Source: Pseudomonadota bacterium (GTDB lineage: Bacteria; Pseudomonadota; Gammaproteobacteria; Steroidobacterales; Steroidobacteraceae). From it: a DNA stretch of 18,345 bases. Each line of letters opens with the position of its first letter. Position 1 is the first letter of the stretch. The notes below the pieces were generated by a model. The model was not told where the DNA came from and did no database searches. It was given only the letters and a program-made list of their open reading frames with translations. A program made the position numbers and the translations under genes. This document shows, piece by piece, positions 7,932-14,678 of this stretch. The DNA lies in the NCBI GenBank assembly GCA_021780395.1, contig JAJXYU010000022.1, forward strand, positions 1-18,345, written 5' to 3'.

Positions 7932-8777
7932 TCAATAGTCGTAGGTGAAACCGACGGTGATCCGTCGGCCGGCGTGGATCGCCTGACCGGATATGTCCTT
8001 CTCGTACTCGACGTAGGGCTTGAAGCGCGGCGTGAGTCGGAACTTCAGCCGCAGGCCCGGGCGCAGCACGTTGTAGGGCTCGCCCGCATCGACGACCGGC
8101 AGCGGTTGACGCATCATCACGGTACGGACGTAGAACACCGATGCGCCGATCTCGACGCGCTGCGACAACCGGTAGCTCGCATCGACGATGGCGCGCATCT
8201 GCGTCGCCGCGCCGTCGACGAACACGCGCGAGCCGGCTTCGATCGTCGCCCGCCATCGCCGGTCCGCGAACCCGAGTTGCAGATCCGGCTCGATCGCGGT
8301 GCGACCGACGCCGAGCGGCGGATTCGTGCCGGCCGCGCCGGTCGGCGCAACGACGTTCAGCGCGATCGAGTCCGCGAAGTGCGTCCCTTGCCGCAGACCG
8401 AGGTTCAAGCCGACTTCCTGATCCTCGAGACCGGTCGCCGAATCGGCGATGCGCCGGCCGTGTTTGCGACGGATCTTCTCGATGCGCGCTGCCCGCAGGT
8501 CGTATTCGATCGACAGCCGGTGGCCGATCCCCTGCGTGCCGGTCAAGCGCAGCATCGTGTAACGCTCGTCGCTCGCCGGCAGCGTCGCCGTGCCATATTG
8601 GTCGGTCGGAAACACGCTGGTCGCGTCGTACTGGCGCACCGCCGGCTCGACGCTGCCATCGCCTGCGGCCGGAATCCAGGGATCGGCGCGCGCCGCGACC
8701 GGCAGGACCAGCACCATGAGGAGGCCTGTGCCGAGGCGTGCCCGCCACGGCGTGTCCACGCTCGTTCCGTTGTTCAT
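7932..8777 (-). CDS. outer-membrane beta-barrel-like protein in glycan operon
   Basis: 281 residues. An N-terminal signal peptide is clear (basic WRARLG, hydrophobic TGLLMVLVLPVA, cleavage after ARA near 31). The mature part has repeated alternating polar/hydrophobic stretches such as YTMLRLTG, LSIEYDLRAARI, VGLNLGLRQG, IALNVVAPTG, ATIEAGSRVFV, VEIGASVFYVRTV, LRLKFRLTPRFKPYVEYE and ITVGFTYDY. It ends in an aromatic Tyr, as outer-membrane barrels do. I cannot name a family; it recalls broad groups of transporter-like or copper-resistance-B-like barrels. The start ATG (8775-8777) overlaps the ABC exporter stop as ATGA, so it is probably made in step with the exporter and could be its outer-membrane outlet or a surface anchor. 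The open frame extends far upstream, but that part is a shadow of the exporter gene. Confidence 0.75.
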   Translation of the reverse strand: MNNGTSVDTPWRARLGTGLLMVLVLPVAARADPWIPAAGDGSVEPAVRQYDATSVFPTDQYGTATLPASDERYTMLRLTGTQGIGHRLSIEYDLRAARIEKIRRKHGRRIADSATGLEDQEVGLNLGLRQGTHFADSIALNVVAPTGAAGTNPPLGVGRTAIEPDLQLGFADRRWRATIEAGSRVFVDGAATQMRAIVDASYRLSQRVEIGASVFYVRTVMMRQPLPVVDAGEPYNVLRPGLRLKFRLTPRFKPYVEYEKDISGQAIHAGRRITVGFTYDY

Positions 8778-10594
8778 GACGCGGCGACCAATCGCAACGG
8801 TGCGGGCGACGCCGGCAGTCCGTTCGCCCGCCACGACTCGGCATACAGGCCCCCGTCGGCCAGCAGTCGCTCGTGCGTACCACGCTGGACGATGCGGCCG
8901 CGATCGAGCACGAGGATCAGGTCGGCATCGACGACCGTCGCGAGCCGATGGGCGATCAGCAGCGCCGCACGGTCCTCGGCGAGGCGCCGCAGCGCGCGCA
9001 TCAATCGTTGCTCCGTGACGCCGTCGACGCTGCTGCTCGGTTCGTCGAGGATCACGACCGCGGCGTCGCTCAGCATCGCCCGGGCGACCGCGATGCATTG
9101 ACGCTGCCCGCCCGAGAGCGTCGAGCCCCGCTCGCCGACGACCAGGTCGTAACCGCCGGGCAGGCTGGAGATCACGTCGTCGACGCCGGCGGCGATCGCC
9201 GCCTCGATCGCGTCCCGACGGGTCGCCCCGTCCCGGCCGTACGCGATGTTCGTCCAGATCGGTGCGTGGAACAGCAGCGGATCCTGCGGCACGAGCGCGA
9301 TCCGGGACCGCAGATACCGCAGACTCAGCCGTCGCAGATCGCGGCCGTCGAGACGCACCTGCCCGAAATCCGGATCGTTGAAGCGCGCGACCAGGCTCGC
9401 GATCGTCGACTTGCCGGAGCCGGTCGCGCCGACCAGGGCGACGGTCCGACCGCGCTGCAGTTCGAAGGACACGTCGCGCACCACGGTCGCGTCCGCACCG
9501 TAGCCGAACGACACGCCGTCGAGTTCGACGTGGCCGGAACAGTGCGTCGGCACGATCGCATCCGGTGCATCCGCGATCGCCGGTGCCACCGTCCGATATT
9601 CCTCGATGCGCTCGAGCGCGACGACGGCGCGACCGAACACGCGGCCCGCCTTCGCCAGTTGCCGTGCCGGCGTCGCGATCGCGCGCAGATACGCGAGGAA
9701 CACGAGCAGGTCGCCCGGCGTGAGCGCACCGCGGATCACCAGGGTCGCGCCGTACCACGCGATCACGCCGGTCGCGATCGCGATCGCGAGGTTCATCGCC
9801 GGCGCGAATCCGGCCTGGAGTCGGTTCGCGCGCAGCGCGGCGTCGAGCACCGCGGTCGCGCGCTCGTGAAAGCGCCGATCCTCGTGATCCTCGCGGGCGA
9901 AGGCCTGCACCAGGAGTACGCTGGAGAGCACCTCCTGCGTGGCACCGCTCTGCTCGCCTTCCGCCTTGCGAGTCTGGCGTGCCGCGGCCTTGATCCGGGT
10001 CGCGAAGCGTCGCGCGATCCAGACCAACACCGGCGCGACCGCGAGCGTCAGCAGCCCGTAGCGCCAGTTCATCACCAGCATCACCGCGAGAATGCCCGAG
10101 ATCGTCAGCAAGTGCGGCAGCAGGTCCACGCCGATCGTGGCGACGAAGTCCTGCAGCGCGTTCACGTCGCCGCCGAGCCGGGACGCGAGCTCCCCGCTCA
10201 TGTGGTTGCGGTGGAAGCCGAGCGAGAGCCGCTGCAGATGGCCGAAGAATTCACAGCGGATCGAGAAACCGATTCGCTGCGCCGCGTCCAGGAGCCAGCG
10301 GTTGCCGACATAGGCGAGACCCGCGTCCAGCATGCCGAGCACGAGCATCGTGACGCCGAGCGCGTGCAGCAGCAGCAGGCGGTGCATCGTCGGGTCCGGC
10401 AGTACCGCCTCCGACCAGCTGCCGAGGGGTTTGCGGAAGATCACGTTGTCGACGATGAACTTGAGCGGCCATGGCAGCAGCAGCGACACCGCGGCGCGCA
10501 GCGACATCGCGGTCGCGCCGAGTGCCAGTCGGGGCCGCTCCCGGCGCAGGTGTGCGAGGAGCCAGGCTCGGCGGCCCGTCCGGCGGTCGCTCAT
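8774..10594 (-). CDS. fused ABC exporter (MsbA-like, membrane + ATPase domains)
   Basis: 606-residue half-transporter that should work as a homodimer in the inner membrane, exporting a lipid-linked or amphiphilic substrate. The N-terminal six-helix ABC membrane domain spans about 20-320 (helices near 27-50, 73-97, 150-178, 180-196, 262-285, 295-310). The ATPase domain (about 355-590) has Walker A GATGSGKST (389-397), Q-loop Gln437 in VPQDP, signature LSGGQ (493-497), Walker B VVILDE (513-518) with catalytic Glu518, a D-loop reading SSVD and H-loop His549. All residues for ATP hydrolysis are intact. The ATG (10592-10594) forms an ATGA overlap with the preceding glycosyltransferase, and the stop overlaps the next gene the same way. 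The context of three glycosyltransferases suggests a glycolipid or oligosaccharide substrate. It is not of the two-gene Wzm/Wzt type. Confidence 0.92.
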   Translation of the reverse strand: MSDRRTGRRAWLLAHLRRERPRLALGATAMSLRAAVSLLLPWPLKFIVDNVIFRKPLGSWSEAVLPDPTMHRLLLLHALGVTMLVLGMLDAGLAYVGNRWLLDAAQRIGFSIRCEFFGHLQRLSLGFHRNHMSGELASRLGGDVNALQDFVATIGVDLLPHLLTISGILAVMLVMNWRYGLLTLAVAPVLVWIARRFATRIKAAARQTRKAEGEQSGATQEVLSSVLLVQAFAREDHEDRRFHERATAVLDAALRANRLQAGFAPAMNLAIAIATGVIAWYGATLVIRGALTPGDLLVFLAYLRAIATPARQLAKAGRVFGRAVVALERIEEYRTVAPAIADAPDAIVPTHCSGHVELDGVSFGYGADATVVRDVSFELQRGRTVALVGATGSGKSTIASLVARFNDPDFGQVRLDGRDLRRLSLRYLRSRIALVPQDPLLFHAPIWTNIAYGRDGATRRDAIEAAIAAGVDDVISSLPGGYDLVVGERGSTLSGGQRQCIAVARAMLSDAAVVILDEPSSSVDGVTEQRLMRALRRLAEDRAALLIAHRLATVVDADLILVLDRGRIVQRGTHERLLADGGLYAESWRANGLPASPAPLRLVAAS

Positions 10595-11847
10595 GCCGCC
10601 GCCCCGATGGTCGCGTTCGCCGCGCATCGGGTGACCATGCGCACGACCTGGTCCCAACCGCGGTGCGCGACGCTCGCCCGGGCCGCACGACCCATCGCGA
10701 TGCGCAGCGCCGGGTCCTCGACCAGGCGCGCGATCGCGCGCCGGCACTCCGCGGCGTCGTCCGGCGCGTACAGCCAGCCGGTCCTGCCGTGCTCGACCAG
10801 ATCGTCGAGTTGACCGACGCGCGGTGCGACGACCGGGCGGCCGCACGCAAGCGCCTCGACGACCTTGAGCGGCGAGAAGTAGAAGTTTCCGGCCGCATGG
10901 TACGGCGCGACCACGACGTCGATCGCCGCCGTCCAGGCCGGAATGTCCGCGTGCGGCATGCGGCCGACCAGCGCGACGCCCCCGCCGGCGGTCGACGCCG
11001 CGGCGCGCGCGCGCAAGCCGGCGAGCTCCGGTCCATCGCCGACACCGAGCAGGCGAACCGCGGGATGCGTGGTCGTGAGGCTCTCGTACACGTCGAAAAG
11101 CCGGTCGGTCCCGTGCCACGGCTTGAAGCTGCCGACGAAACCGAGCACGCAGGCATCCTCATTCCAGCCGAGACCGCTGCGGATGCGGTCCCGACTGGCG
11201 TCGGCCGCCGCGAACCGGCCGAGATCGACCCCGTTCGCGATCACCTGGACATTGCGCGCCGACGGTGCCGCGACCGAGCGCACGTAGCTCGCGACCCGAT
11301 CCGATACCGCGACGACCGCGTCCGCGGCACCGAACGATTCGGCTTCCATGCGCCGCCCGAGCGTCTCGAGCGCGAGTCCGCGGTATGCCTTCTGTTCATC
11401 CGCGAGCGGCGCATTCACCTCGAGGATCCGCGGACACTCGAGACGCCGGGCGAGCTCGGCGCCGGCCGACGAGAACAACGCATGGCGCTCGTAGATGAAA
11501 TCCGGCTGAAACTCACGCGCCGCGAGCGACGCGAGCACCAGCGCCGCGAGCGACCGGTCGTGGGCGAGACGCGCCAGTTCGCGTCGCAGGACCGGTCCGT
11601 CCGCGACCGGTCCGTCGAGGCCGAGCCGGCGCCGCTCGGCCTCGATCGCCTGCGGCTGATCATCGATCGGGAACTCCGCGATCCCTGCCGGCGGCGGCGT
11701 GTTGCCCTCGCCCCGCCGGGTGCAGGCGATCACGAGCTCGTGGCCGAGGTCCGCAGCCGCCCGCACGAACTCGCGCACGTGAACCGATGCCCCCTTGTCA
11801 CCGAGCACGGGGATTCCACGGTCGAAGTTCAAGTACAGAATCTTCAC
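10591..11847 (-). CDS. GT4-type glycosyltransferase
   Basis: 418-residue retaining glycosyltransferase of GT-B fold, cytoplasmic or membrane-associated. The N-terminal acceptor half starts MKILYLNFDRGIPVLGDKGAS with the glycine-rich loop near residues 16-21. The donor half has VLGFVGSFKPWHG (234-246, with Lys242 for the donor phosphate), LLGVGDGPE, VALVGRMPH and FSPLKVVEALACGRPVVAP, where Glu331 is the second Glu of the E-x7-E region; the first is replaced by an aromatic residue. That pattern occurs in a known subset of GT4 enzymes. The start is GTG (11845-11847), overlapping the stop of the preceding GT4 gene as GTGA; the stop overlaps the ABC exporter start as ATGA. Donor and acceptor are not readable; UDP-sugars, including UDP-glucuronate from the operon's own Ugd, are candidates. 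Confidence 0.9.
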   Translation of the reverse strand: MKILYLNFDRGIPVLGDKGASVHVREFVRAAADLGHELVIACTRRGEGNTPPPAGIAEFPIDDQPQAIEAERRRLGLDGPVADGPVLRRELARLAHDRSLAALVLASLAAREFQPDFIYERHALFSSAGAELARRLECPRILEVNAPLADEQKAYRGLALETLGRRMEAESFGAADAVVAVSDRVASYVRSVAAPSARNVQVIANGVDLGRFAAADASRDRIRSGLGWNEDACVLGFVGSFKPWHGTDRLFDVYESLTTTHPAVRLLGVGDGPELAGLRARAAASTAGGGVALVGRMPHADIPAWTAAIDVVVAPYHAAGNFYFSPLKVVEALACGRPVVAPRVGQLDDLVEHGRTGWLYAPDDAAECRRAIARLVEDPALRIAMGRAARASVAHRGWDQVVRMVTRCAANATIGAAA

Positions 11848-13175
11848 TTCGAGGCTTCCGGTACGGTGGCGCTGAGCTCGAGAGCCTCATCGGGCACCGG
11901 CGACGGCAGAACGTGATGCGCGCAGCAATCCCCGCTCGCGATCAATGCGCGCAAGGTGCGCGTGGTCTTCCACAGGTCGAATTCCCGGGTGAGCAGGTCC
12001 CGCGCGGCCGTCGCCAGCCGCTCGGCGAGGCCGCGGTCGTCGAGCAGGCGCTGCATCGCGGCGGCGAGCGCCGCGGGATCGCGCGATGGCGCGAGCAGCC
12101 CGGTCCGCTCGTGGCGCACCAGTTCCGGGATCCCCGAGACGTCGGTCGCGACCACCGGTACGCCGACCGCCATCGCTTCGGCGATCACGTTCGGGATCCC
12201 GTCGCGATCGCCGTCCTCGGCGATGCGCGGCGCCAGCACGAACAGCCGCGCGCGCCGATAATGGTCGATCAGCTCGGCGTGAGTCATCGCGCCGCGTAAG
12301 CTCACCCGGTCCTCCAGGTCGTGTCGCCGGATCTCCGCGCTCAGCGACTCCCGCAGCGGTCCCGAGCCCACGATCTCACACTCGAAAGCGACGCCCTGGT
12401 CGCGCAGCACGGCACAGGCGGCGATCAGATCCTCGTGCCCTTTCTTCGGGACGAGCCGGCCGACGGCGAGAATCCTCGGCCGGGCGGCGCCGGCAGGCGG
12501 CAGTCGGTCCGGCGATGCCGCGAACGACCCGAGATCGATCCCGTGGTAGACGAGCCGGATCTTGCCGGGGTCGACGCCCGGCGCCAGTCGCCGCAGGTGG
12601 TCGGCGTTGTAGCCGGTGCAGGTCGCCGTGAACTGCGCGGCCTGCAGATGTCGGCGCAGCACCGCGGGTCGCGACAGGTAGATGTCCTTGGCGTGCGCCG
12701 TGAAGCTGAACGGAATTCCCGACATCAGATGGGCGAAGTGCGCAACCGCGGTCGGCGCATTCGCGAAGTGCGCGTGGATGTGGCCGAGCCCCTCGCGGCG
12801 ACAGGTGTCGGCGACGATCCCGGCCCGAGCGAACTGCCGCCACAGCGACACCGGATGGCGCGACGTGACCGTGCGCCGCAGTGCGGTTGCGAACGCACTC
12901 GCATAGCGCAACGGCGCCGCGGCGATCGTCGCCGCGTGGGCGCGCGCGATCTCACGCGCCCGGGCCACGCGGCCTGGCGCCGGCGCATGCACCGGCGCCC
13001 GCACCTCGGCGACCATCGGATGATGCGGCGGCGGCTCCGGCGGCAGCAGCGAGAAGATGTGCAGGCGCACGCCGAGGCGCTCCATCGCCCGGATCTCGTT
13101 CAGGATGAAGGTCTCGGTCAAGCGCGGATAACGCTTGAGCACGTAGGCGATCGGACGCCGTCCCTCGGCGGTCAT
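11844..13175 (-). CDS. GT4-type glycosyltransferase (WcaL/AmsK-like)
   Basis: 443-residue GT-B enzyme. The N-terminus IAYVLKRYPRLTETFILNEI (9-28) and the HIHAHFANAP block (132-141) are typical of the colanic-acid/amylovoran WcaL-AmsK branch. The donor half has ILAVGRLVPKKGHEDL (235-250, Arg240 and Lys245), EIVGSGPL, and DGDRDGIPNVIAEAMAVG with the conserved acids, then GVPVVATDVSGIPELV. The last 25 or so residues (from about GDCCAHH) look like a low-similarity tail. The protein should transfer a sugar from a nucleotide donor to a lipid-linked acceptor. The start ATG (13173-13175) overlaps the upstream glycosyltransferase stop as ATGA. I do not assign wcaL as a symbol because the operon is not a colanic-acid cluster. 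Confidence 0.9.
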   Translation of the reverse strand: MTAEGRRPIAYVLKRYPRLTETFILNEIRAMERLGVRLHIFSLLPPEPPPHHPMVAEVRAPVHAPAPGRVARAREIARAHAATIAAAPLRYASAFATALRRTVTSRHPVSLWRQFARAGIVADTCRREGLGHIHAHFANAPTAVAHFAHLMSGIPFSFTAHAKDIYLSRPAVLRRHLQAAQFTATCTGYNADHLRRLAPGVDPGKIRLVYHGIDLGSFAASPDRLPPAGAARPRILAVGRLVPKKGHEDLIAACAVLRDQGVAFECEIVGSGPLRESLSAEIRRHDLEDRVSLRGAMTHAELIDHYRRARLFVLAPRIAEDGDRDGIPNVIAEAMAVGVPVVATDVSGIPELVRHERTGLLAPSRDPAALAAAMQRLLDDRGLAERLATAARDLLTREFDLWKTTRTLRALIASGDCCAHHVLPSPVPDEALELSATVPEASK

Positions 13176-14482
13176 GCGACACCCCGGACCCGCGCCCGCC
13201 CGCCGTCGACCGCGGCGGCGAGCTCGGCGACGACCCGGTCGGCACCCTGCAGATCGACCGCCTCCCAGAGCCGATCATCCGGCGGCGGCGCGGCGAGCAG
13301 GGTCGGGACGAGGGTCTCGAGCCTGTCGGCGAGATCCGATCCCGGCTCCGCGTACGCGCACAGTCCGAGGTCCGCCAGCAGCCGCGCGCGCAGCCGTTGT
13401 TCCTCGCGGGGAGCGCTGCGGGGCACGAGGATCGCCTGCTTGCGCGCCGCGAGCAACTCGACGCTGGTGTTGTAGCCGGCCATCGATACGACCAAGGCGG
13501 CGTGGCGGATGCTCGGCACCAGGTCGGTCGTGTACGCGACGATCTCGACGTCGTCGCGACCGGCGGTGGCGGCGTGCAGCTCCGCGCTCTGATCCGCGGG
13601 CATCAAGGGGCCGGTCACGATCACGCTGTAGTTCTCTCGCGCGCGCTGCGTACGCAGCGCGCGAAGGTAGGCGCGCATCAGGAAATGCCCGTCACCGCCA
13701 CCGCCGGCGGTCACCAGCACGACCGGTCGGCCGGCCGCGCGCGCGGGATTCCAGCACACCGCGCCACCCGCGCGGCCGTGCAGCTGCTCGAAACGGCTCC
13801 GACCCACGACGTAGCCACAGTACTTCACGCGTTTCGCGAGCGACGCGGTCATCCCGTAGCCGGCGACGACGTCGAACAGCCGCTCGCTGCCGTACACGAA
13901 CACGTCGTCGTACGCGTGCTCGATCAGCGCGGGAATATCCTGTTCTTCCCAGACCCGGCGCACGGTCGCCGGGTCATCGAGGATGTCGCGCAGTCCGAGC
14001 ACCGTGCGCGTCTGCGGCATCTCGTGACGGATCAACGCGAGGGTCGACAGGAGCTCGCCGTTCATGCCGGCGGGCGCGTGATCCACGAGGAGCACGTCGG
14101 GCCGCTCCTCCTCGACCAGTTTCAGGATCAAGGCTTCACGGTACCCCTTGGTCAATCCAAACGGCTGACCCGGCTGACGCGAGGCGTATCGCTCGGCGCC
14201 GGTCTTCACCACCGGCGGCAATGGCTGCACGCGAAGCCCCGGCGGCAGGTTCCATTGCCGGATCACCGGGGATCCGGTCAGCAACCACACCGCGAACCGG
14301 CCGCCGCTGCGCAGCAGCTGATCGGCGATCGCGAGATTGCGCCGCAGATGCCCCAGGCCAAACGTGTCATGGGAATAGAGGCAGACCTTGATCGCTCCAT
14401 CGGCGACGTCGTGACCACCGTGGATCTTTTGTGCGCTGAAGCCGCGATCGCGCGAGGGCAGAGGTCTCAGAAGTGGATCCAT
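13172..14482 (-). CDS. COG4671-type (MurG-like) glycosyltransferase, first gene of the glycan operon
   Basis: 436 residues. The conserved part starts near residue 31 with VCLYSHDTFGLGHLRRN, the glycine-rich acceptor loop of this group. A second half carries VVLVTAGGGGDGH (254-266) and VVSMAGYNTSVELLAARKQAILVPR (331-355), the donor-binding pattern shared with MurG-like inverting enzymes. It fits the group of predicted glycosyltransferases known as COG4671; to my knowledge no reaction is established for that group. The first 30 residues lie outside the conserved core, but no later ATG, GTG or TTG is available before it, so the ATG at 14480-14482 stands. The upstream ribosome site is weak. It probably opens the operon, since about 200 bp of non-coding DNA lie before it. 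Confidence 0.85.
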   Translation of the reverse strand: MDPLLRPLPSRDRGFSAQKIHGGHDVADGAIKVCLYSHDTFGLGHLRRNLAIADQLLRSGGRFAVWLLTGSPVIRQWNLPPGLRVQPLPPVVKTGAERYASRQPGQPFGLTKGYREALILKLVEEERPDVLLVDHAPAGMNGELLSTLALIRHEMPQTRTVLGLRDILDDPATVRRVWEEQDIPALIEHAYDDVFVYGSERLFDVVAGYGMTASLAKRVKYCGYVVGRSRFEQLHGRAGGAVCWNPARAAGRPVVLVTAGGGGDGHFLMRAYLRALRTQRARENYSVIVTGPLMPADQSAELHAATAGRDDVEIVAYTTDLVPSIRHAALVVSMAGYNTSVELLAARKQAILVPRSAPREEQRLRARLLADLGLCAYAEPGSDLADRLETLVPTLLAAPPPDDRLWEAVDLQGADRVVAELAAAVDGGRARVRGVA

Positions 14483-14678
14483 GCATCACCCGTCGGTTGA
14501 GGAATCGTCATAGGGCACCGTTCGTTGTCGCCGTTCGCCGACACAATGGGTCCGGTGGGCTGCACGCTCCGCCTGAGATCCGCGTGTTCGTGCCCATGAG
14601 ACGGGACCTGCGCCCGAAATCAATCGGCGCGGGCGGCGATCGAGAGTGGATGACGCGACGGCGCGTCGGCGACGCGGC
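14483..14678. other. spacer between TonB receptor gene and glycan operon
   Basis: 196 bp without a credible gene. It must hold the 3' end of the receptor transcript and, most likely, the promoter of the seven-gene operon, since every later junction is closed. I looked for a -35/-10 pair on the minus strand: a TATGAC hexamer lies about 30 nt before the ATG, but no fitting -35 is at 16-18 bp, so I do not call a promoter. Confidence 0.4.
14652..14667 (-). terminator. possible hairpin after the TonB receptor gene
   Basis: GACGCG (14652-14657) and CGCGTC (14662-14667) form a perfect 6-bp stem with a 4-nt loop, beginning 11 nt past the receptor stop on the minus strand. No T-tract follows on that strand, so termination is doubtful. 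The repeated GACGCG/CGCGTC/GACGCG units allow alternative pairings. Confidence 0.3.

Noticed and set aside
8778..9758. N-terminal extension of the outer-membrane protein frame
   Set aside because: It is a shadow of the exporter's ATPase domain; the signal peptide begins just after the ATG at 8777.
8873..10813. 646-residue open frame on the plus strand
   Set aside because: Lies opposite the ABC exporter, whose ATPase motifs are all present. The translation is a low-complexity Arg/Asp/Glu/His shadow.
14483..14560. possible sigma-70 promoter with TATGAC before the glycan operon
   Set aside because: No -35-like hexamer at 16-18 bp spacing; a single weak -10 match is not enough.
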